Assembly (NCBI RefSeq): GCF_007859955.1
Contig: NZ_SJPR01000001.1
Location: forward strand, 935,590-999,589
Direction of reading: 5' to 3'
DNA from: Botrimarina colliarenosi
GTDB taxonomy: Bacteria; Planctomycetota; Planctomycetia; Pirellulales; Lacipirellulaceae
Length of the DNA stretch: 64,000 nt
Under the pieces are notes generated by a model. It worked only from the letters and a program-made list of their open reading frames with translations, ran no database searches and was not told the origin of the DNA. The position numbers and the translations under genes are program-made. Within the stretch, counting starts at the first letter, position 1; each line of letters opens with the position of its first letter. Below are positions 1-8,969 of this stretch, in pieces.

Positions 1-2
1 GC

Positions 3-104
3 CTCTTGGTCCGCAACGAGAAGCACGCCGAGAACTACCTCGCCCTCTTCCAACTCGGCTGCCTCCTGCTCTGGTACCGAAGGTTACGACAACTGACCGG
101 ATAA
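3..104 (+). pseudogene. IS5-type transposase, C-terminal fragment
   Basis: Only the last 33 codons and the TAA lie in the window. They read HAENYLALFQLGCLLLWYRR near the end, which matches the conserved tail of IS5-family DDE transposases common in planctomycetes. The gene runs off the left edge, so an intact transposase may lie outside the window. It abuts an IS66-type remnant on the opposite strand, which fits a decaying insertion-sequence cluster. The family call rests on this tail alone. Confidence 0.6.
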
Positions 105-124
105 GGCACTTCTGGGATAGTTAC

Positions 125-584
125 TTAATGGGAGGCGGCCTGGCTGAGGGCGACCAGCGGGTTGTGGCCTCTGCGTTTGAGGGTGCGGAGGACGGTCATC
201 AACACGGCCCGCGTTTCCGCGCCGCGGGGCCGGCGTTCTGGTAGGAGTTCTTCCGCATCGACAAGGCCGGCCGGACCTTGCGTTCGGCGTGATTGTTGGT
301 CGGATCGACGTTCTCACGCCACAAGAACGTGAACAGCTCGCCGGCGTGCCTCGCGCAGCGGCCAGCGTCACGCCCGCGACGTAGTGCAGCCATGCGCTCT
401 AGCAGCGCGTGCATAAGCCGAGCTGGCACTTGGGCAACGCGTCGAGGACGTGGAGCTCGATATGCTTCTGGCGCTTGCCGCACCAGTCGCGGTGGATCAC
501 ATGCTCGATGGCGACGGGCTTCAGGTCGTCTGGCGCGTCCTCGGCATAAGTTGGGGCGGGGAGGGCTTCCCATTCCGGCGCCAA
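125..584 (-). pseudogene. IS66-type transposase remnant, deleted and frameshifted
   Basis: Three pieces of an IS66 transposase appear in different minus-strand frames. The C-terminal end (125-220) reads MTVLRTLKRRGHNPL and stops at 125-127. Just upstream, about 200-340, another frame gives the family motif VDPTNNHAERKVRPA followed by MRKNS. A third frame (399-584) gives HRDWCGKRQ and LDALPKCQLG, matching the zinc-finger region near the N-terminus of IS66 transposases. Most of the catalytic middle is missing, so N- and C-terminal remnants lie almost side by side. The element cannot encode an active enzyme. No terminal inverted repeats were recognised. Confidence 0.6.
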
Positions 585-770
585 CGCGGTCCCTACCGTA
601 GCAGTTACTCCACCCGCTTCTTGTCGAGGTTTTGGGTGGGGGTGTCAGGTTCTGAGGGTCTGTCGATTCCCTACCCAAAAGGCCGCCGCACGCACTTATT
701 TGGCGGCAAACGGGGGCTTTGCCTCGATTGCGAGCGCTTCGCCAGCTGCTGAGGCAGCACGCCATCATAA

Positions 771-1078
771 AGACTTACATCTCTCTGCAACTCCGAAATC
801 CCCATGAGGGGTGGTAGTTTCCAGCCGCCTTGCCATAGCGGATTCCACCAGTCTTCCGTCGGTATTACACAACGCGTTAGCAGGATCGCTCCAACTTGCG
901 CAGAGGCGCGGTAACTCGCATTCTAATCCCCCAGAAGACCAGTCACGGTTGATTGGCAAGGGCCGAAGTGCATTCACTAAGGGACGAATGGTTGGAGGGC
1001 TAGTCGCCGACGCGCCTCGATTCCCGATGCCGAAGTCGATCGTGAGTGCAAATAGTCTTCGTGGAGGATACGAACATC
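771..1078. other. Gap between IS66 remnant and PilZ gene
   Basis: No gene is supported here. Several open frames exist, but they are typical of GC-rich shadow frames and show no recognisable family. The only useful element is GGAGG at 1063-1067, the likely ribosome binding site of the PilZ gene starting at 1079. Confidence 0.5.
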
Positions 1079-1738
1079 ATGTCCGTCGAAAGAGACAAGC
1101 TGATCGCTCAGCCCAACAACGAGATCGACCAGCTGTGTGCTGTTGGCCGCATCCCAGTGGTCTTGAGCAAGGCGGATGCGGGTTACGAGATTGCGCACTG
1201 CGCGGGGTGCTTACGGACGCTATCTTGGCCTTCGCCGCGTCCCGACGCTTGGGCGGCGCCAGTCCCGTGCCCCGAATGCCAACGCATCTACTTTACGGCG
1301 GCGCGCAATCGATCGGGGATCGAGATCCCGAAGGACGAAGCCAGTCAGGTGAACGACGCGCAGCAGGCGTCGCGCACGGCCCCCGATTCTCCGCCGCTGC
1401 CGATCGCTATTCAGCTGCTCTCGAATTTCTTCGGTGCGGGGCTGGTCGTCGACGAACGCCGCCAGTCAGCCCGTTACGCCCTTTCGGCGCCGGTGGTTGT
1501 CGTGCCGTTAAGTAACGATGGAATGCCCGTCGCCGAGGCGTACAGCATGACCCTCTTGGACATATCGGCGTCCGGCATGGGACTGATGCGGACCGGTCAG
1601 GCGATCGGCAGCTATTTGCTCATCGACTTCGCTGCCGCGGGCGCGCCGGGCACTCAGTGCCTTATCAAGGTGTGCTGGCGGAACGAAGCCCATGGAATCA
1701 CTAAACTGGGCGGCGAATTCATTCCCTTCGTGCGGTGA
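1079..1738 (+). CDS. PilZ-domain protein with N-terminal Cys-rich segment
   Basis: The product has 219 residues. The second half carries a PilZ domain: ERRQSARYALSAP holds the RxxxR c-di-GMP contact and LLDISASGMGLM holds the D/NxSxxG contact. The first half has a possible zinc knuckle (CAGC about 35 residues in, then CPEC about 30 residues later), so it may bind a metal. The ATG at 1079 is chosen over the in-frame GTG at 1046 because GGAGG precedes it by 11 nt. It probably acts as a cytoplasmic c-di-GMP effector. No partner gene is adjacent, and the neighbours are transposon and sensor remnants. Confidence 0.75.
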   Translation: MSVERDKLIAQPNNEIDQLCAVGRIPVVLSKADAGYEIAHCAGCLRTLSWPSPRPDAWAAPVPCPECQRIYFTAARNRSGIEIPKDEASQVNDAQQASRTAPDSPPLPIAIQLLSNFFGAGLVVDERRQSARYALSAPVVVVPLSNDGMPVAEAYSMTLLDISASGMGLMRTGQAIGSYLLIDFAAAGAPGTQCLIKVCWRNEAHGITKLGGEFIPFVR

Positions 1739-2101
1739 ATCCTCCCCGGGCCGCACCGCGGCTGGCTGTGGGGCTGGAAGGTAGAGAGAGACGCGGGGGA
1801 ATCTCGCACGACCGGGGCGTTCGACGCCGCTAACCGCCGAAGGGGGGATGGGAAGGACTCGACCGGCCCCCCGGGTATGCGGTTCCTCTGCCGGGCCCGC
1901 CACGGAGTAGGCGAAGCCCCCGATCGAGCGTCTTTTGCGCGGTCGCCCGCGCCGTGGGCAAGTAAGCAAGCGCGCCGTGGGTCCTACGTCGCCCGGCGAC
2001 CGAACCACCGACAGGGAACAACGAAGAGACGTAACGGCCTTAATCACCCCGACAGCGACCAAGCGGCGCAGGAGTGAGACTCGAAGATAAGGCCACCACA
2101 G
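1739..2101. other. Gap between PilZ gene and PAS pseudogene
   Basis: No gene is supported. The minus-strand frame that continues from the broken PAS reading runs through this stretch but shows no methyl-accepting or kinase domain, so it looks like random open frame in GC-rich DNA. Confidence 0.5.
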
Positions 2102-2870
2102 CTCCCTCTGAGCGGTGATGTCGATCGCGTACTTGACGACCTTCTCAACTTCACCGGACATCCCGACCACGGGGTTGTAGGTCGCCTGGATCCAACGGTG
2201 GCTCCCACCCCTCGCGAGTCGCTCAAAGTCACCGGAATGGAAGTCACCCTTATTGGAGACTCGCCCAGAACGCGAGATAGCCCTCGTCGTCCAGAATCTC
2301 GCCGGGCACAAACATGCGGTGCTGGCGGCCGATCACCTCGTGCCGCGAGTACCCCATCATCCGAAGGTAATTGTCGTTGACGTCGATGATGACGCCATCG
2401 GGATTGAACTCGATTCGCCCTTGGGATCGATCAATCGCGGCGAGCTGTGCGTCGAGGGCGACCGCCGCTCGTTCGGCGATCTGCTCGGCTTGCTTCTGTC
2501 GAGTGATGTCGACGGCGTACTTGACGACCTTCCATACGCGCCCGGCTTCGTCAAGGATTGGGTTGTAGTTGGCTTGAATCCATCGCCTTGAACCGTCTTT
2601 TGCGATCCGCACGAACTCGTCGCAGTGGTGCTCCCCCGAGCGGAGCTTTTCCCAGAAGCGGGCGTAAGCCTGCGACTCTCGGTAGGTGGGCTCGACGAAG
2701 CACCGGTGGTGCCGGCCGAGCACCTCGTCCCGGTGGTAGCCCATCGCCTCAAGATAGTTCTTGTTGACATCGATGATGACGCCATCGGGTGTGAATTCGA
2801 TTCTCCCCTGCGATCGATCGATTGCTTCCAGTTGGGCGCCGAGGATCGTCGCGAGCGATTGCGTATCCAT
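2102..2870 (-). pseudogene. Double PAS-domain sensor, frameshifted and truncated
   Basis: Two tandem PAS domains of the type found in Aer-like chemoreceptors begin with nearly the same text, AIDRSQGRIEF then DGVIIDVN. The first domain is complete (FVRIAKDGSRRWIQANYNP ... VKYAVDITRQ). The second is cut by a stop right after FWASLQ at about 2250. Its remainder (GDFERLARGGSHRWIQ ... VKYAIDIT) continues in the next frame to about 2102, so a single-base frameshift at 2250-2262 is likely. No methyl-accepting or kinase output domain follows. ATG at 2870 is the probable old start. If the frameshift is a sequencing error, this is a PAS-PAS protein with no output domain. Confidence 0.7.
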
Positions 2871-3515
2871 AGCGGGAGCTCGGTTACTCTCGGGGGAAGT
2901 CGCGGTCAAGGTCGCCGAACTCATGGCCAGGATGACGAAACGGAGGGGTGCTAGGGTCGCCCGAACGCAATTCCAAACGGCCAAGCCGGCCGGTGTCTTA
3001 CGGAATGGAGCGGGGCGCCCGTGACGACCTCGCGTTGTACGGGTCGTACTGACTTGTCACGAACTGTGCGGCAGTACTGCGCGGCAGTGAAGTCTGGCAG
3101 GGAAAGCCGCGTCCTCGAGAGAGAAAAGGGAGTAGGGCGTTTCCCGTCCCCACTGTGCAATCCGTGGGAACGGACGCCTCAATCGCGCCCAGCGGGTGAA
3201 TCCGACGGGCTCGCAGCTCTCGGGCCGCGCATTCCCTACAACCGCTACGCCCGCGCCGGCGTACTTGCCTTACGATGTTGCTTCAACTCAACAAAGATTG
3301 ACCAAGTGCTGCTGGCATGGGGCCGCTCTTCTCGATGGTCGTTTCCGTCTAGACCGTCCTGGCTTTGTGCGATGAAGCAGCTCTCCCCCTGAGATTCGAC
3401 TGCCGCCAAGCCCGGATGGCGATTCACGGCAGCGGATGGAGATCCGATTGACGCTACAGCGGCGCCACAGCGAGGCGTCCGTTTCATCGCCCTCTTGCTC
3501 AGGCCGCATCGTCGC
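2871..3515. other. Gap of about 645 bases, no gene recognised
   Basis: Both strands hold short open frames without family features or plausible ribosome binding sites. No tRNA, known ncRNA or clear repeat was seen. It forms the boundary between the decayed sensor/IS zone and the large propeller-protein gene, and may be further gene decay. Confidence 0.45.
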
Positions 3516-6500
3516 TCAATCGAAGAGCCACAGCCCATACGCGTCGGGCGAGTCGGCCGCCGCCGCGGTGGCCGGCCAAGAGGTGGGCGTTTGGCCCGGG
3601 CGTTCGCGGCGGAGTGACACGGCCCACGCCGCCCGGGCGATGTGCTCGGGATCGGCCAACTCGGCCAGCGGAATCGCCGCTTCGGCGCGCCAAGACGATT
3701 CGTCGGCGTCGGCCGCCACCCACCAGGTTGGCCGCCAGTGGTCGTCGTTCCAGAGACCATCATGCGTCCAGCCGCGCGCGTCGATGGTGAGCTCGAACGC
3801 CGTCACATAGTCACGGTCGGTGTCGATCCGTAAGTGCAATCGGTCGTGTCCGGTAAGGTCCGCGTCGCGGGGACGGGTGGCGTTGGCGTCGATCGGCTCA
3901 ATCGAATCGGACGCCGCGTCGATGGCGAGAAAGAGGAACTCCTCATCGTGGGCAATGCGGACGGTGGCGGTCGATTTGGCGGCGCCGGGGAGGGAGAGCG
4001 TGATGGCGTCGGCGCCCGACCATGCCAGATCATCGAACCGGCCATCGAGCTTGGGGCGTCGCGCGGCGTAACGGCAGTTCGCGAGCGGCTTGTCGGGGGG
4101 GAGTCCCTCGGGCTTGGCGATCCAACGCTCGGCCTGGGCGGCCCGGCGCCAGTCGTCGGCGATCGATTGCTTGGAGAGCACCAGCGCCGTGCGATCGGCG
4201 TCGGCGCCGAAGCCACGGGCGCGTTGCGTCGCCGCCTCGGCGAAGCGGATCGCCGGCTGCGCGTAGAGGGAGGGCCGTGCCTGGCCGAGGAACTGGGCGA
4301 GCGCCGCGGCGCGCTCGAGCCGTTCTTCGGAAGTGAGGACGCCCGTCTTGTCGGGCGCCGCGAGCTGGGCCACGCCGCCGGGGTTGCTGGGGACGTTCGC
4401 GAGGGTGTCGGGTCGGGCGTCTTGGCCGGCGACGGCGCGTGAGTCGGCCCGGGCCCGTTCGCCACTGGCGTAATACTGCAGCAGCCACAGCAGCGACGCG
4501 TCGGCGAGCGGGGCGTCGGGGTAGCGGCGGGCGAGCAGGTAAAGCGTGTCCGACGCCAACTCAAGCCGGCCCGCTTGGCGGTAGCCCTCCGCGAGTTGGC
4601 GGAGCAGGTCGGCGCCCGATTCGGCGTCGAGACCGCCGGTGAGATTTACGACCTGGCCCGCCCAGGCCGGGTCACCGACCGACTGGTCGAGCAACCGCTC
4701 GAGGTTGCGTCGCTTGGAGGCGAGGCGGCGGAGCTGTTCAAGCTGGCTGGCGGGAGCGACCGCGGCGGGACGGCGCGCGTCTCCGCCACGCGGATGAGCA
4801 AAGCCCGCCATCAGGTCGGGCCGGTGCGTCGATGGCGCTGGCTTTCCGGCGAGCGTCCGCCAGCGGTAAGCAGCGGGCGCTGTGGTGTCTTCCTTATCGA
4901 GCAGCCCCCGCGCCGCATGACGCCACTGCGCGGACGTCGCGCCGAGCAGCGAAGAAAAGTCGCCGGTGCTCTGCCGTGATTCGCCGGCGGCGAGGGGCGC
5001 GCCGTCGTCGATGGCGTAGCCGACGACCCGCTCGGCCCGCCACGAGGCGAGCCCCGTCTCGACCGGCGGGGTTTGGGCGGCGAGTTCCATCGCCTCGGCG
5101 GCGGCGTCGGCGAGCAGCGAAGCGGCGCCGGACAAAGCCCGTTCGGGGTCGGCGGTGACGATAACATCGGGCCGGTAGGTCACCAAGAGCTTGCGAAACT
5201 CGGCGACGAGCAGTTCGCGGGCGCGCCCATCGGTCACGCGGTTGAGCCTCTCTAGCAGGGCGTCCGGCGGGAGCGCGGCGTCGGCCGCTTCGAGGGGCGT
5301 CGACCAGCCGAGCCGCACCGCGTCGGCGCCGACTAGCGTCGCGGCGTCGGCGAGTCGGTTCGCGGTTGGGGTGGCGTCGGCGGAGCGCTCCGCCAGTAGC
5401 GGCGAGGCGACGACGGTGCGGAAACCCTCACCGGCGGCGTTGATAGCGAGCAGCTCGGTTGGCAGCTTGTCAGGCTCGGCCATCACGAAAGCGGCGGCGC
5501 TCCGGCGTTCGCCAGCCCGCTGGTCGCGCCAGGTTCTCCCGCCGTCACGCGTGGTGAGGATGCGTCCGAACTCGCCAACGGCCCAGCCGCGGGCGTCGTC
5601 GACAAACGTGATGGCGGTGATCGGTGTGGCGACTCCCGTGCGAGCGAGGCGCCAGGTGCGTCCGGCGTCGGGCGAATGGAGCACTATCGAACCCGGCGAA
5701 CCGGCGATCCAGACATGCTCGCCGCGGCAGGCGACCGCCCGCCAGTCGAACCAGTCGGCGAGCGACGGCGGCAGGTCGCTTGGCGGCGGTCCCCAGGCTT
5801 GGCCGCCGTCGTCGGTGGTGCGGACCAAGGCGCCATCGCCGACTAGCCAGCCGCGAGATTCGTCGACAAGGGCGACCCCGTAACCGCCACGGCGATCACC
5901 TGCGCCGAGTGACGCCGTGACCTCACGCCCGGTGAGTCGCGCCGAGGCGCCACGGAGCCCCGCGACGACGCCGGCGAGCTCGCCAACGCGGTCGCGCGTG
6001 AAGGCGCCCGCTCGCCACTGCTGTTGAGCGGCGGCCGGGACGGGTCGCCAGTGGCGGCCGCCATCGTCGGTCGTGAAGAGGCCGGACGGCGCGAGCGCTG
6101 TTCCGTCTCCGGCGGCGACGCCGTGCTCATTGTCGAAGAACCGGACCGCCCGGAGCCGTGGCAGTTGGCCCTCGGCGATCGACTCCCAGGTGCGGCCGCC
6201 ATTGGCGGTGGCGAGGACGACACCGCGCGACTCGTGCGTGTATGGCCGCGCCGAACCGCCGACGGCCCAGCCGTGGTTGGCGTCGGCGAAGGTTACCGCG
6301 TCGAGGCCGTCGTCGGTCGGGGTCGAGAGACGGCGCCAGTGGTCGCCGGCGTCGGTCGTCTGGAGCACGACGCCCCGGTCGCCCACCGCCCAGCCGTGGT
6401 CCGCATCGACAAACGCCACGCCGCGTAGCGAGGCGTCATCGGCCAGCACGTCGGCGAGCGACGGCGGGCCGTCGGCGGCCGGGGCGTGGCTAGCGACGAT

Positions 6501-6527
6501 CGCGAACAGCAGTAGCAGGCGGCGCAT
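3516..6527 (-). CDS. Large secreted YCF48/HCF136-like propeller protein with CBM9-like C-terminus
   Basis: The product has 1003 residues with a signal peptide (MRRLLLLFAIVASHAPA). Residues about 30-340 contain at least five repeats of the YCF48/BNR type (GWAVGDRG then TTDAGDHW; GWAVGEFG then TTRDGGRTW), which form a beta-propeller. Residues about 350-500 look like a worn PIG-L/LmbE deacetylase fold: VGADAVRLGW and then LLVTYRPDVIVTADP, but the metal-binding AHPDD motif is absent. A helical, TPR-like stretch (about 620-720) follows. The last 190 residues (PKLDGRFDDLAW ... FLFLAIDA) resemble CBM9-like or DUF1083 sugar-binding domains. It is probably an exported scaffold or surface protein; no enzyme activity is claimed. 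Confidence 0.75.
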   Translation of the reverse strand: MRRLLLLFAIVASHAPAADGPPSLADVLADDASLRGVAFVDADHGWAVGDRGVVLQTTDAGDHWRRLSTPTDDGLDAVTFADANHGWAVGGSARPYTHESRGVVLATANGGRTWESIAEGQLPRLRAVRFFDNEHGVAAGDGTALAPSGLFTTDDGGRHWRPVPAAAQQQWRAGAFTRDRVGELAGVVAGLRGASARLTGREVTASLGAGDRRGGYGVALVDESRGWLVGDGALVRTTDDGGQAWGPPPSDLPPSLADWFDWRAVACRGEHVWIAGSPGSIVLHSPDAGRTWRLARTGVATPITAITFVDDARGWAVGEFGRILTTRDGGRTWRDQRAGERRSAAAFVMAEPDKLPTELLAINAAGEGFRTVVASPLLAERSADATPTANRLADAATLVGADAVRLGWSTPLEAADAALPPDALLERLNRVTDGRARELLVAEFRKLLVTYRPDVIVTADPERALSGAASLLADAAAEAMELAAQTPPVETGLASWRAERVVGYAIDDGAPLAAGESRQSTGDFSSLLGATSAQWRHAARGLLDKEDTTAPAAYRWRTLAGKPAPSTHRPDLMAGFAHPRGGDARRPAAVAPASQLEQLRRLASKRRNLERLLDQSVGDPAWAGQVVNLTGGLDAESGADLLRQLAEGYRQAGRLELASDTLYLLARRYPDAPLADASLLWLLQYYASGERARADSRAVAGQDARPDTLANVPSNPGGVAQLAAPDKTGVLTSEERLERAAALAQFLGQARPSLYAQPAIRFAEAATQRARGFGADADRTALVLSKQSIADDWRRAAQAERWIAKPEGLPPDKPLANCRYAARRPKLDGRFDDLAWSGADAITLSLPGAAKSTATVRIAHDEEFLFLAIDAASDSIEPIDANATRPRDADLTGHDRLHLRIDTDRDYVTAFELTIDARGWTHDGLWNDDHWRPTWWVAADADESSWRAEAAIPLAELADPEHIARAAWAVSLRRERPGQTPTSWPATAAAADSPDAYGLWLFD

Positions 6528-6733
6528 CCGTGCGGCCTCAAGTCGGGGTTCAGAGCGGGGCGAGAGCAGCAGAGTCTATCCGGCCTGGGCGTGAAGACCC
6601 ACATGGAATGCCCCGCTTCGGGCGCCTTGGTTGGCATTGTAGGGCCTGTGCTGGCGGCGCCGGCGCCGCACGAACCGAGGCGTGAGCTAGGTTTCAATGC
6701 CTCCAATTGCCCCCCGACTTGCCGCGGCCGCCG

Positions 6734-8344
6734 ATGCCTCCTGCCGAGACCCCGACGCTCGCCGCGATCGCCGACCGCGCCGGGAAGTTGCACTCCCCAC
6801 CCGCCGTGGCGATGGAGGTGCTCCGTCTGACCGACGAGCCGCAGATCGACGCCCGCGCCTTGTGCCGCTGCATCGAAGGGGACCCTGCCCTAGCGAGCAA
6901 GCTGCTGCGGGTTGTTAACAGCTCGCTGTACGGGCTCCCCCAAGAGGTGGCGAGCTTGTCGCAGGCGATCGCCCTGCTCGGCGTCAAACCGCTCAAGTTA
7001 CTGGTGCTCGGCTTCTCGCTGCCCGAGGGGATCGCTGAGGGGCTAACCGGCGGCGCGCTGCAGCGCTACTGGACCGAGACTCTGACGACAGCGGCCGCCG
7101 CCCGCCGTTTCGCTGTAGCGGGCTGGGGGCGCCTGGGGGACGAGGCGCTTGCCGCGGGCCTGATGCAGGGGGTCGGCCAACTGGTGTTGCTGAGCCAACT
7201 CGGTGACGAGTACGCCTCGCTCATCGACGCGGTCGCGTCGAGCAAGCCTCGCGGCGGCCAACGCCCTACGCTCGCGGCGATCGAGACACAATCGCTCGGA
7301 TTCGAGCATCGCGAGCTGTCGGCGGAGATGTTGCGTCGATGGAACCTGCCGTTGTCGATCGCCGAAGCGATCAACCAGCAGGCCGGCGACAACAACCTCG
7401 ACCATTTGACCGGCGACACGGCTTGCTTGGCGCAGTCTTTGCGTCTGGCGAATTTGCTGACGCAGATCTTGCTACGTCGAGATCTCTCAATGCTTTCGAC
7501 GCTGCTCACTTGCGGTCAGAACTACGGCGACCTCACGCTAAAGCAGATCAACACCATCGTCGGGACGCTCCAGGGCGAAGCGGCGCAACTCGGCGAGGCG
7601 ATGGCGGCGCCGCTCAGCGACGGGGGCGACTATCAGCAGACGCTCATCGACGCGCACGCCCGGCTATCACTGCTCTCCGAGGAGAGCGCCGTTCGGATGA
7701 TCGGCGACCCGCGGGATGGCGCCGAGATCGACGAGGACGAACAGCTTTGCCGCGACCTGTTGCTTGAGACACGACGCCTCGCCGCCGCCATGCGGGTGAT
7801 GCTCGCAGGCGGGCTTGAACCACGATCGGACGAGCCGCATGCCGAGCCGCACCAGCCCGCGTCGGTCCGGCAGCCCCTATCGACCTCCGCCGACCCACTC
7901 CTGCGACCCCGGTCGTGGCTTCTCGAGCGGATCGACGCGGCGATCCTCCGAGCCCGTGAGAGCCGATCGGGGCTCACGCTTTCGATCCTCAAGGTCTCGC
8001 CGAGCAAGCCCCACGCCGAAGCGAGCGTCCTGGCGTTCCGAGACTGGGTCGCTGCATCGCCGTGGGCGAGCGACCTAACGCACGCGACTTGGGCGCCAAC
8101 CACGCGGGATCAAGCCACGGTCTGGCTGCCGGGCATTGATCGCCTTGAAGCCAACCGACTCTGGTCAGCCGTGGCGATCGAACTAACGAGGACCACGCCG
8201 GTACGACTCGACGTAGGGATCGCCGGGGTCGCTCACCCGACGCCAAGCTTCGACAGTGAACCGCTGCTGGCGGCGGCGGAGCGATGTCTCGCCGGCGCCG
8301 TGAGCGCCGCTGGGCCGACGGTTAAAAGCATCGAGGTGTTTTGA
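6734..8344 (+). CDS. HDOD-domain protein with degenerate GGDEF tail
   Basis: The product has 536 residues. Residues about 10-210 form an HDOD domain (LHSPPAVAMEVLRL, IEGDPALASKLLRVVNSS, LSQAIALLGVKPL), which is used in signalling. A long linker follows. The last 145 residues align in outline with a GGDEF cyclase: DPLLRPRSWLLERI at its start and a closing LLAAAERCL ... AGPTVKS helix. The catalytic GG(D/E)EF loop is replaced by TTRDQATVWLPG, so it should not make c-di-GMP. The ATG at 6734 is preferred to an in-frame TTG at 6707; neither has a good ribosome binding site. A promoter may be shared divergently with the gene on the left. Confidence 0.75.
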   Translation: MPPAETPTLAAIADRAGKLHSPPAVAMEVLRLTDEPQIDARALCRCIEGDPALASKLLRVVNSSLYGLPQEVASLSQAIALLGVKPLKLLVLGFSLPEGIAEGLTGGALQRYWTETLTTAAAARRFAVAGWGRLGDEALAAGLMQGVGQLVLLSQLGDEYASLIDAVASSKPRGGQRPTLAAIETQSLGFEHRELSAEMLRRWNLPLSIAEAINQQAGDNNLDHLTGDTACLAQSLRLANLLTQILLRRDLSMLSTLLTCGQNYGDLTLKQINTIVGTLQGEAAQLGEAMAAPLSDGGDYQQTLIDAHARLSLLSEESAVRMIGDPRDGAEIDEDEQLCRDLLLETRRLAAAMRVMLAGGLEPRSDEPHAEPHQPASVRQPLSTSADPLLRPRSWLLERIDAAILRARESRSGLTLSILKVSPSKPHAEASVLAFRDWVAASPWASDLTHATWAPTTRDQATVWLPGIDRLEANRLWSAVAIELTRTTPVRLDVGIAGVAHPTPSFDSEPLLAAAERCLAGAVSAAGPTVKSIEVF

Positions 8345-8399
8345 CCCCGACGTCACGACACAGCCGTCTTGCGGTGCGTTCGCCCAGCGAGCTCGTTGT

Positions 8400-8873
8400 C
8401 TAGCGGCGCCAGCCGCCGTAGTAGTGACCCGTCTCTCCATAGCGGGCGCCACCGGCCACGCTTGTGGCGGGACTGAGGTAAGTCGCCTGCTGGACCTGTC
8501 GTTGAAGCGTCTGCATCTGCGCCTGTTGAAGGCGGTTTGCCTCGTACTGGTCCTGCATCGGGCGGACGAACGTGTAGTAGTTCGGCGCCGCGGAGCTTGA
8601 GTCGGTACGGAACAGGTTCAGGTAGGGGCTGATTGTCGGCCCCGTCGAAGCCGCCGCAAACGGCTTGCCGCCCATCGCCGCCGGTCGGCCGGTGGCGGAG
8701 CCGACGCCATTACGGGCGGCGGTGCGATAGCCCGATCCGGCGCGGTGGCTGAGCACGTTCGTCTGCCCCAGTGCTGACATCGCTGTTTGAGGTCGGGAAC
8801 CGATGCCGGTTTGCGCTTCGGCAATGGCGACCATTCCGAGCGAGCAGGCGAGAGCGATGAAAGTGCGGTGCAT
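8400..8873 (-). CDS. Small secreted planctomycete protein of unknown function
   Basis: The product has 157 residues with a signal peptide ending near AIAEA. The mature part contains ISPYLNLFR and NYYTFVRP followed by a Gln-rich helix (NRLQQAQMQTLQRQVQQ), a layout seen in small exported planctomycete proteins of unknown role. It ends Gly/Tyr-rich (HYYGGWRR). The stop lies only 55 bases from the convergent HDOD gene. No function can be assigned; a cell-envelope location is inferred from the signal peptide. Confidence 0.65.
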   Translation of the reverse strand: MHRTFIALACSLGMVAIAEAQTGIGSRPQTAMSALGQTNVLSHRAGSGYRTAARNGVGSATGRPAAMGGKPFAAASTGPTISPYLNLFRTDSSSAAPNYYTFVRPMQDQYEANRLQQAQMQTLQRQVQQATYLSPATSVAGGARYGETGHYYGGWRR

Positions 8874-8969
8874 GAAGAGCCTCGAAAGCCAGAGGAGTCG
8901 GCCTCACCGGAGCGAGGGCGTACGACTCTCTTCATCGACCGCAGGGGGGCGGCATCTTCGGCGTAATCG

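Noticed and set aside
811-1515. 234-codon open frame on the plus strand
   Set aside because: It overlaps the PilZ gene in another frame and shows no family features or ribosome binding site.
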